Shown: one piece after another, positions 1-5,191 of the stretch
How the letters are laid out: every line of letters begins with the position of its first letter
Numbering within the stretch: position 1 is the stretch's first letter
NCBI GenBank assembly: GCA_001797415.1
Contig: MGPL01000131.1
Span: 6,265-11,455 of the forward strand
DNA: 5,191 bases
DNA from: Deltaproteobacteria bacterium GWA2_55_10
GTDB lineage: Bacteria; Desulfobacterota; GWC2-55-46
Direction: 5' to 3'
Translations under genes and position numbers: made by a program
The notes under the pieces: model-generated
The model's database searches: none
Told to the model about the DNA's origin: nothing
What the model saw: the letters and a program-made list of their open reading frames with translations, nothing else

Positions 1-1454
1 CAGAGTCTCGCTACGAGGACGAAAGGCTTTTTTTTCACGGCGACCGTGAGACGGCTGCGGTCTGCAACGAGAACGAAGACGCCGAGTCTCTGGACCTCTC
101 CAGGATAAAAACCGAATCCGGCGGCGGATTTTTTGCCACATACCATGTCTACCCTTATTATCCGGACTTCCTGAACAATGACTATCTCGACAGGGATGAG
201 CCGTATCTCGCCTATTTGCAGGACCTCAGAAAAAAGCACGGGGACCAGCCGGTCCTGATCGCGGAGTTCGGAGTGCCGACCAACAGGGACCCCGCGCACT
301 GGCATGCGAAGGGCTGGAACCAGGGCGGCCATGATGAAAGGCGAAAGGGCGAGATTGAAGGCGAGATAATCAAGACCATCCACAGGAGCGGGATGGCCGG
401 CGGCATGGTCTTCAGCTGGTTCGACGAGTGGTTCAAGAGGAACTGGCTGTTTCTGCCGTACGAGCTTCCGGCCGAAAGGAACCCCCTTTGGTTCAATCTC
501 CAGGATGCCGAGCAGAATTTCGGATATCTCGGCACCTATCCCGGATATCCCGGCAAAATAGTCAGGCTCTCGTGCGACAGGTCCGATTGGCCCTCTCGCT
601 CGCGCTTGTACGAGAAAGGCGAGGGCCGAAGGGCGAGCTTCAACGACGGGTCAGACAGGTCGAGGACTTTGAAAGCCCTGTACGCCAGGAGCGACGAAGG
701 CTTTCTTTATGTCATGCTGGAGACCTATCAGAAGATCGACTTCGAGACGGCGCGCTATCTTATAGGGCTCGACACCTGCGACCCCGAAAAAGGCGAGTTC
801 AAGCTGCCTTACGCAACCGGGCTTTTCAGCCCCATAGGGCTTAAATTCCTGATTTCGATAAACGGGAGGGAGGGAAGCCGCATACTCGCCTGCCAGTCTT
901 ATGACAAGCGCCTGAACGCGGGCAAGGGGACTATCCGCCCGGTTGCATCGAGAGACGGGGCGTGGGTGGTCATGCAGAACATGGTCAACACCAGGCGGTT
1001 CAGCAAGGACGGAAAACGGTTTTTCCCGCCGCGCTTTTTCACCATGAGCTCTCTCAAGTTCGGAAGCCTGGACCCTGGCAACCCGGACCACAACACTGCC
1101 GCCGATTTCTATTTCAAGGAGAACATGATAGAGGTAAGGCTCCCCTGGGGGCTTATAAACTTCACAGACCCGAGTTCCAGGACGGTGCTGTGGAAAGATG
1201 GGGGCAGCGTTACGCGGAAGACCGACGGAGTGAATATCATAGCCGCGACCTTCAAGCCGGAGAAGGGGGGAGTTGCCGCGCTGGCGACCGGGCTTGCTGA
1301 CAGCGCCACGGATACGTTGCCTGAGCAGTTCGTCGCTGGAAGGGTTAAAAAGCACACCTGGGACGCATGGGAGACCCCGGTATATCACACGTACAGGAAA
1401 GAGAGCTTCTCAGAGTACAAAAAGGCGCTCTCAGAGATCCCGGAGTATATATGA
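1..1454 (+). CDS. Glycoside hydrolase (clan GH-A-like) with C-terminal CBM9-like domain, 5'-truncated
   Basis: The frame is open from the window edge (first full codon at 3-5) to TGA at 1452-1454, giving 483 visible residues; the start lies outside, and the TTG at 216 is internal. Visible residues 47-56 (YHVYPYYPDF) resemble a late strand of a TIM barrel. Residues 84-90 (PVLIAEFG region) have Glu88 at the end of a hydrophobic strand, where clan GH-A enzymes carry the nucleophile. Residues 133-148 (GGMVFSWFDEWF...) look like strand 8 with its usual Trp. The acid/base Asn-Glu of strand 4 would be upstream of the window. From about residue 185 to 455 there is a second, beta-rich region (LKALYARSDEGFLYVML, then YLIGLDTCDPEKG) with the pattern of CBM9-like or DOMON-like sugar-binding sandwiches. 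It probably trims or cleaves the polysaccharide handled by the two downstream genes. The exact GH family (2, 5, 39 or other) and the substrate cannot be settled from this part. A signal peptide cannot be judged. Confidence 0.8.
   Translation, partial: ESRYEDERLFFHGDRETAAVCNENEDAESLDLSRIKTESGGGFFATYHVYPYYPDFLNNDYLDRDEPYLAYLQDLRKKHGDQPVLIAEFGVPTNRDPAHWHAKGWNQGGHDERRKGEIEGEIIKTIHRSGMAGGMVFSWFDEWFKRNWLFLPYELPAERNPLWFNLQDAEQNFGYLGTYPGYPGKIVRLSCDRSDWPSRSRLYEKGEGRRASFNDGSDRSRTLKALYARSDEGFLYVMLETYQKIDFETARYLIGLDTCDPEKGEFKLPYATGLFSPIGLKFLISINGREGSRILACQSYDKRLNAGKGTIRPVASRDGAWVVMQNMVNTRRFSKDGKRFFPPRFFTMSSLKFGSLDPGNPDHNTAADFYFKENMIEVRLPWGLINFTDPSSRTVLWKDGGSVTRKTDGVNIIAATFKPEKGGVAALATGLADSATDTLPEQFVAGRVKKHTWDAWETPVYHTYRKESFSEYKKALSEIPEYI
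1442..1445 (+). promoter_or_regulatory. Ribosome binding site GGAG for the deacetylase
   Basis: GGAG lies 5 bases before ATG 1451, inside the last codons of the upstream gene. It decides the start: in-frame codons further upstream (such as the one at 1367) would add residues with no signal-peptide character, whereas the 1451 start puts a Tat motif at residues 6-12. Confidence 0.65.
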
Positions 1455-2230
1455 GGGGAACGGTAACGAGAAGGGATTTTCTCAAGTTCAGCGGCACTGC
1501 CTTTGCGGTGATCGCGATTATGCCCTCGGCGGTACTGGCCTCAGAGCCGGGCATACCAGTTCTCATGTACCACGATATAGGAAACAGGACCGACGAATAT
1601 TACACGGTCTCTCCGGCTCTTTTCGCTGCGCAAATGGAGTGGCTCTACTCAAACGGCTTCAGGGCGATACTGCCTTCGGAGGCGGGTGCGCTGAATGAAG
1701 CCGAGGCGGGGCGATCTGTAATAATAACTTTTGACGACGGCCTGGCGTCTTTCATGGAGTTCGCCTTTCCTCTCCTTCGCGAGTATGACTTCAAGGCAGT
1801 AATGAACATAGTAGCCGCTTACATGGGCACGGCAATGGAGAACGGCTGGGGCAAGCCGCTGTTGAGCTGGGATGAGTGCAGGCACCTGGACGCGTCCGGG
1901 CTTGTCGAGTTCGGCTGCCATACCTACGACCTCCACGCCTTTACCCGGAGCGCCGCGTCGGTCTCAATAGGCGATTTGAAAAAAGACCTGAAAAAGTTCA
2001 GGGAAGTCTATCGAAAAGAGCTTGGCAAAGACCCGGAAATACTCGCCTGGCCTTACGACCTCCACAATGACAGGGCGATCGAGGCGGCGAAGCAGGCAGG
2101 CTTCAAATATATCTTTACGTCAAAGCCCGGGCGTCTGTCTGCCTCCGGTCCTTACGACGCGATATCCAGGATGAACGTCAATAACGAATACGACATGGCG
2201 GCCTTACGCCGCCTCATGAAAGGAATGTAG
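1451..2230 (+). CDS. Tat-exported polysaccharide deacetylase (NodB/CE4 family)
   Basis: This 259-residue protein probably removes N-acetyl (or O-acetyl) groups from an exopolysaccharide in the periplasm, using a divalent metal. Residues 1-30 form a twin-arginine signal: TRRDFLK at 6-12, a hydrophobic stretch, then VLA|SE, giving likely cleavage after Ala30. The mature start PVLMYHDIG (36-44) is typical of the PgaB/IcaB-like branch. CE4 motif 1 is TFDDG (93-97), with Asp95 as predicted base and Asp96 as metal ligand. Motif 2 is HTYDLH (157-162), giving His157 and His162 as metal ligands. Motif 3 is LAWPYD (198-203). ISRMNV (238-243) fits the region of motif 4; a clear motif 5 His is not seen. 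The length matches a single deacetylase domain, without the C-terminal hydrolase domain of Gram-negative PgaB. It overlaps the upstream gene by ATGA and is followed 4 bases later by the outer-membrane gene, so all three are probably co-translated. Family is secure; substrate is inferred. Confidence 0.9.
   Translation: MRGTVTRRDFLKFSGTAFAVIAIMPSAVLASEPGIPVLMYHDIGNRTDEYYTVSPALFAAQMEWLYSNGFRAILPSEAGALNEAEAGRSVIITFDDGLASFMEFAFPLLREYDFKAVMNIVAAYMGTAMENGWGKPLLSWDECRHLDASGLVEFGCHTYDLHAFTRSAASVSIGDLKKDLKKFREVYRKELGKDPEILAWPYDLHNDRAIEAAKQAGFKYIFTSKPGRLSASGPYDAISRMNVNNEYDMAALRRLMKGM
2219..2224 (+). promoter_or_regulatory. Ribosome binding site AAAGGA before a TTG start
   Basis: AAAGGA sits 10 bases before TTG 2235, within the last codons of the deacetylase gene. 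No ATG or GTG occurs in frame between the deacetylase stop and 2235, and the next ATG (codon 16) would cut the signal peptide in half. This supports TTG as the start. Confidence 0.5.
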
Positions 2231-2234
2231 TGCA

Positions 2235-3767
2235 TTGAACAGGATATTGGCTTTTCTTTTCTTATTGACGATTCCGGTCATGACGGCCTTGCCAGTGTGC
2301 GCGGCGGAAATATCCGGCGGGCAATCTGCCGAGTCTCAAGCAGGGCCGGATGAGGCCCGCGCGCAAAAGAGCGCGGGCGATATCCTCGTGAAAGAAGATG
2401 CCTACGAGGCGGCGGCGGGGCATTATCTGAAGGCCCTGGCGCTCCCCAATGATTTCAGCGGAGCCGAGAAGACCCAGATGGCCGTGTACATATCCTGGGC
2501 AGGGGACCTCGGTTCCGCCATAAGGGTATTGAGTGAGGTCCTGGAATCGGACCGGGATAATCTCAAGGCAAGGCTCCACCTTGCCCGGGTTTTGTCGTGG
2601 GACGGCAGGCTTGACGAGGCGATATCCGATGCCGATGCCGTGCTCGGCAAAGACCCTGGAAACAGGGACGCCCTGCTGATAATGGCAAATGCGCTCCGCT
2701 GGAAGGGAAACAGCGCCGAGTCGTTGAAGATATACGAGCGAGTGCTCGCGGAAAGGGAGGACTTTGATGCGCGCACCGGTTACGCGTTCGCTCTGTTGAA
2801 CGAGGGGCAGATAAAGAAATCGAAGGAGAGCTTTGAGAAGCTCGTGCCGGCCTATCCGGCGCAGGAACGCGACTACAAGGCGCTCAAGAGCGAGCTGGAG
2901 AGGGCAGAGCTTGAGACCAGGCCTGTCTTGAACGCGGGCTTCAGCTATTACAACGACACCGATTCCAACCAGGTGAGGCGCTACACTCTCGGCGCCGGTT
3001 TTCCGGTCTCCGGAAAAAGAGGCGAGTTCAGGTATGCTCATATAGATGCGGAAGACAACGGACGGGACAAGAACGCGGAGAGCTTCTCCGTGTTACTGTC
3101 GGGAAGGCTCATCGGCGGCGTGACAGGCCGCGCTAATGTCGGAGGCGTATTCAAGGGCAACGGCGGGTTCCTCACCGGAGGCGCCGGGATGGAAGGCAAC
3201 CTGCTGGACTGGAGCGTCTCCGCAGGCTTCTCAAGGGACATGCTCACGGATACGGCCCAATTGATCGAGAACGGAGTCAGGTACACGGACTATTCCGTTT
3301 CAGCTGCGAGGCCGTTCGGGAGGACGCGCCTCAACGCGTCTTTGAGCCACCGCAGATTTTCGGATGATAATTACGCCAATGACTTCAGCGTTGGGCCCAG
3401 ATACACGCTGGTCCCGGGCAGCCTGCGGGTGGATGTCGGCTACAAGTTCAGGTATCTTGACTTTGACAGGCAGAGCGGGAGCGGCTATTTTGACCCTGAC
3501 CAGTTCTTTTCACATCAGCTGTTGCTGACCGTCTATTATGAAAAAGAGAATTTCTATGCCTATATGGAACCCTATTACGGACGCCAGAGCTTTGACAGGA
3601 ACGGGGTCTCCAGCGATGACGAGTTCGAAGGCGGCTCGGCATTGGCCGGGTACAAGGTGGGCAGGGGAGCCATTGAGGTAAGCGGCGAGCGCGGCAATTA
3701 CGCGGTAGGCAGCGCGACAGGCTTTGAGTACTATATGGTGGGGCTGACCGTCCGCTATACGCCCTGA
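2235..3767 (+). CDS. TPR and YaiO-like outer-membrane beta-barrel protein, probable exopolysaccharide export porin
   Basis: The protein has 510 residues and starts with TTG. Residues 1-24 are a Sec signal peptide (Lys-free MNR start, hydrophobic core, CAA|EIS cleavage). Residues 43-211 form about five TPR-like helical pairs; the clearest are 111-143 (LHLARVLSWDGRLDEAI) and 144-177 (ANALRWKGNSAESLKIYERVL). After a charged helix (212-228), residues 230-510 show alternating polar/hydrophobic strands rich in Tyr, Gly and Arg (for example FSYYNDTDSNQVRRYTLGAG), ending in YYMVGLTVRYTP. This pattern matches the YaiO-type outer-membrane barrel. The chain ends in Pro after an aromatic-containing strand rather than in the usual terminal Phe. 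A periplasmic TPR scaffold plus barrel is the architecture of PgaA, PelB and BcsC, here in a shorter form. Placement directly after a deacetylase and a glycosidase supports export of a modified polysaccharide. Barrel and TPR calls are strong; the export role is inferred from context. Confidence 0.85.
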   Translation: MNRILAFLFLLTIPVMTALPVCAAEISGGQSAESQAGPDEARAQKSAGDILVKEDAYEAAAGHYLKALALPNDFSGAEKTQMAVYISWAGDLGSAIRVLSEVLESDRDNLKARLHLARVLSWDGRLDEAISDADAVLGKDPGNRDALLIMANALRWKGNSAESLKIYERVLAEREDFDARTGYAFALLNEGQIKKSKESFEKLVPAYPAQERDYKALKSELERAELETRPVLNAGFSYYNDTDSNQVRRYTLGAGFPVSGKRGEFRYAHIDAEDNGRDKNAESFSVLLSGRLIGGVTGRANVGGVFKGNGGFLTGGAGMEGNLLDWSVSAGFSRDMLTDTAQLIENGVRYTDYSVSAARPFGRTRLNASLSHRRFSDDNYANDFSVGPRYTLVPGSLRVDVGYKFRYLDFDRQSGSGYFDPDQFFSHQLLLTVYYEKENFYAYMEPYYGRQSFDRNGVSSDDEFEGGSALAGYKVGRGAIEVSGERGNYAVGSATGFEYYMVGLTVRYTP

Positions 3768-3783
3768 TCCTCAGTCCATTCAC

Positions 3784-3820
3784 AGGCAAGGCAGGAGCGA
3801 CTACTCGGCCTGCCTTGCCT
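3784..3820. terminator. Perfect 12-bp inverted repeat between convergent genes, probable bidirectional terminator
   Basis: AGGCAAGGCAGG (3784-3795) is exactly complementary to CCTGCCTTGCCT (3809-3820), with a 13-base loop that may add a CGA/TCG pairing (3798-3800 with 3805-3807). It lies 16 bases after the barrel gene's stop, and its right arm touches the last base of the roadblock gene's stop codon. Neither strand has a T-run after the stem, so it is not a textbook intrinsic terminator. It may instead block exonucleases or act with Rho. Confidence 0.6.
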
Positions 3821-4188
3821 CAGCCCATCTCCTTCTCTATCCTCTCAACCGCTTTCCCGGCTTCATGGAGTGCCTTGCCTACGGGCGTCTCCCTGCCAAG
3901 AGCCATCACAACGCAGTAGCCTTCCTTAACGGTCGAAATTACAAGCCTTGCCTTGTCGGTAGTTATGGCGACATGCCCTACGGTAGAGAGGTCGTGGCGG
4001 GAAGAGATATCCTTGATTATGGAGAGGATTATGCCGTGATGCGCGCCGATGAGGTCCATCTGCATATCCGGCCCGGCTGCCCAGGACGCAACTATCTCTC
4101 CGTCCCGGTCGATCATTATCGCTCCGGCGGCTCCGGCGCTCGTGGAGAGGTCATTTAGGATTCGTTCGAACATCTTGTTAGCAGGCAT
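3820..4188 (-). CDS. Roadblock/LC7 domain protein (MglB-like)
   Basis: The 122-residue protein is a single roadblock/LC7 domain. Helix 1 (MFERILNDLS, 6-15) is followed by the diagnostic strand GAIMIDRDGEIVASW (22-36), a long helix (44-62), then strands VGHVAITTDKARLVIST (70-86) and YCVVMAL (91-97), and a C-terminal helix (102-121). Bacterial members bind Ras-like GTPases of the MglA type, acting as GTPase activators or scaffolds in polarity, motility or gliding, but many are orphans. No GTPase gene is in view. It is cytoplasmic: no signal or membrane segment. The first ATG (4186-4188) has only a weak upstream GGA. A second ATG at codon 6 (4171-4173) matches where family members usually begin, and the first five codons may come from an adjoining repeat, so the start is uncertain. 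It follows smc on the same strand after a 153-base gap, and converges on the polysaccharide operon. Confidence 0.88.
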   Translation of the reverse strand: MPANKMFERILNDLSTSAGAAGAIMIDRDGEIVASWAAGPDMQMDLIGAHHGIILSIIKDISSRHDLSTVGHVAITTDKARLVISTVKEGYCVVMALGRETPVGKALHEAGKAVERIEKEMG

Positions 4189-4289
4189 GAAATAAGTCCA
4201 TCTGCTTTGTTGGCATCAGAAGCTCGTCACTGCAGCGTACAAGAAGAGTACGCCTCATTCCTCGCTCCCCGATTTAACCGGGGCCTCGC
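4186..4289 (-). repeat. Probable dispersed intergenic repeat with hairpins
   Basis: Seen directly: an inverted repeat GCGTAC/GTACGC (4235-4240 and 4248-4253, 7-base loop); a second, CCCCG/CGGGG (4267-4271 and 4279-4283, 7-base loop); and the 6-mer CCTCGC on both sides of the second hairpin (4260-4265 and 4284-4289). On the minus strand the unit reads GCGAGGAATGAGGCGTAC, the loop, GTACGCTGCAGTGACGAG, and later AACAAAGCAGATGGACTT running to the roadblock start. From memory this resembles intergenic repeats found many times in some deltaproteobacterial and Nitrospirota-like genomes. Only one copy lies in this window, so repetition itself cannot be shown here and the boundaries are approximate. 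Confidence 0.4.
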
Positions 4290-4341
4290 ATATGGAGCTT
4301 ATTTGAAGCCTGGACTAAATTTGATTTTTTAAAGCAGCCGA
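4189..4341. other. Intergenic gap with two hairpins, no gene seen
   Basis: The gap separates smc from the roadblock gene. I see no tRNA, no convincing sigma-70 promoter and no coding frame. The smc-proximal end (about 4315-4335) is AT-rich (AAATTTGATTTTTTAAA on the + strand). The remainder holds two short stem-loops and looks like a structured repeat unit. Confidence 0.6.
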
Positions 4342-5191
4342 TTAGAACTTCAGCGTGAGGACCTTCGAGATACCCGGCTCCTGCATTGTGATGCCGTAGA
4401 GCGAGTCGGCCATCTCCATGGTCTTCTTGTTATGCGTGATGAGGAGGAACTGGCTTATCTTCGACATGTCCTTCACGAATATGTTGAACCTGTCTATGTT
4501 CGCGTCGTCAAGCGGCGCATCGACCTCGTCCAGCAGGCAGAACGGGCTTGGCTTGATAAGGAATATGGCGAATATGAGGGCCGTAGCCGTAAGCGCCTTC
4601 TCTCCGCCTGATAGAAGGGTTATGTTCTGAAGGCGTTTCCCCGGCGGCTGCGCGACTATCTCGACTCCCGCTTCGAGTATGTCCGATTCCTCCGTGAGCC
4701 GGAGCTCGGCCCTGCCGCCGCTGAAGAACCTGGGGAAGGTCTCCTGGAACTTGGCGTTTATCTCATCAAAGGTCGTCTTGAACTTCTCCCTCGTGGTCCT
4801 GTTGATCCTTTGAATCGCGGTGTGCAGGCTCTCTACGGATTTCGTAAGGTCAGATTGCTGGTCGAGCAGGAACTGGTGCCTGTTTTCAAGCTCGTTAAAC
4901 TCTTCGAGGGCCGAGAGGCTTACCTCGCCGAGCGAAGATATCTTCTCGCGAAGGTCATCCCTCCGGGATTCGAGGTCCTGGATATCCGGCGCTGCCTCGC
5001 CTTCGGCAGGCCTGTACTCCTGTACAAAAGACGAGTACTTGTCGCGCATCCTGTCATTCAGGTTGGCTATTGCAAGCTCCATCTCTCTTATCTCGATGGT
5101 GAGCTCGCCCTTCATTTCCTGAAGCTCCGAGTACCTGTTCTTTATCTCCTTGAGTTCGTGCTCGGCGGTCCTTATCTGCGTATTGAGCGCT
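4342..5191 (-). CDS. smc: Chromosome segregation protein SMC, C-terminal part (5'-truncated)
   Basis: The frame is open to the window edge; 282 residues are visible, ending with TAA (4342-4344). The ATG at 5113-5115 is internal, because the coiled coil continues through it. Order of parts: charged coiled coil (visible residues 1 to about 75); the conserved hinge back to the head (SLGEVSLSALEEFNELENR, about 86-104); helices to about 150; then the C-terminal ATPase lobe. That lobe carries FFSGGRAELRL, the ABC signature LSGGEK (193-198; 4597-4614), the Walker B and D-loop CLLDEVDAPLDDAN (218-231, catalytic Glu222) and the H-loop LLITHNKK (His253). It ends with GISKVLTLKF. SMC binds and extrudes DNA with ScpA/ScpB to organise and separate chromosomes; the N-terminal Walker A half lies outside. 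All C-terminal catalytic motifs are intact. RecN or SbcC are unlikely, because the LDEVDAPLDDAN form is typical of SMC. Confidence 0.97.
   Translation of the reverse strand, partial: ALNTQIRTAEHELKEIKNRYSELQEMKGELTIEIREMELAIANLNDRMRDKYSSFVQEYRPAEGEAAPDIQDLESRRDDLREKISSLGEVSLSALEEFNELENRHQFLLDQQSDLTKSVESLHTAIQRINRTTREKFKTTFDEINAKFQETFPRFFSGGRAELRLTEESDILEAGVEIVAQPPGKRLQNITLLSGGEKALTATALIFAIFLIKPSPFCLLDEVDAPLDDANIDRFNIFVKDMSKISQFLLITHNKKTMEMADSLYGITMQEPGISKVLTLKF

Noticed and set aside
28..35. Run of eight T bases that might be a slippage or frameshift site
   Set aside because: The frame stays open before and after it and reads naturally as Leu-Phe-Phe; only a few codons are visible upstream, so there is no evidence of a shift.
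651..1388. Long open frame on the minus strand (245 residues) opposite the glycosidase
   Set aside because: It lies antisense to a frame with clear domain patterns, its translation is rich in Arg/Pro without recognisable motifs, and such mirror frames are common in GC-rich genes.
2262..3041. 259-residue open frame on the minus strand opposite the TPR-barrel gene
   Set aside because: The opposite strand carries a signal peptide, TPRs and barrel strands; this frame shows no domain and no ribosome binding context.
3865..4158. 97-residue + strand frame opposite the roadblock gene
   Set aside because: The minus-strand product is a full roadblock domain; the + frame has no motif and would be convergent with nothing.
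4267..4283. CCCCG/CGGGG hairpin as an intrinsic terminator of smc
   Set aside because: The stem is only 5 bp and no T-run follows it on the minus strand; it fits better as part of the structured repeat unit.
4290..4341. AT-rich stretch as a promoter for the roadblock gene
   Set aside because: No pair of -35 and -10 boxes with proper spacing could be supported; the AT-rich bases may simply be spacer.

Overview
The window looks like chromosomal DNA of a Gram-negative bacterium. It encodes an outer-membrane beta-barrel protein, a Tat-exported enzyme and a standard bacterial SMC protein. It is moderately GC-rich, and AGG (Arg) and ATA (Ile) codons are common in all the genes. That style would fit a deltaproteobacterium-like or Nitrospirota-like lineage, but nothing here fixes the taxon.

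Left part (1-3767, + strand): three tightly packed genes, almost certainly one operon entered part-way through. (1) The 3' part of a large protein: the end of a clan GH-A-type glycoside hydrolase barrel followed by a CBM9-like beta-sandwich. (2) A complete small NodB/CE4 polysaccharide deacetylase with a twin-arginine signal, overlapping gene 1 by ATGA. (3) After 4 bases, a TTG-started secreted protein with N-terminal TPR repeats and a C-terminal YaiO-like outer-membrane beta-barrel. Glycosidase, deacetylase and TPR-barrel exporter together are the periplasmic and outer-membrane half of a synthase-dependent exopolysaccharide system, as in PgaA/PgaB or PelA/PelB, with the parts divided differently among the proteins. 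The expected inner-membrane glycosyltransferase is not in view and would lie upstream.

Middle (3768-3819): a perfect 12-bp inverted repeat fills the gap between the operon and the convergent minus-strand genes. It is probably a shared transcription end, though it has no T-tract.

Right part (3820-5191, - strand): a small roadblock/LC7 (MglB-like) protein, a 153-bp non-coding gap with two hairpins that looks like a dispersed intergenic repeat, and the C-terminal third or so of SMC, whose 5' end is beyond the window. On the minus strand SMC lies upstream of the roadblock gene.

The most interesting points are the three-gene polysaccharide modification and export module with its Tat-exported deacetylase, and the repeat-like gap that appears to run into the start of the roadblock gene.
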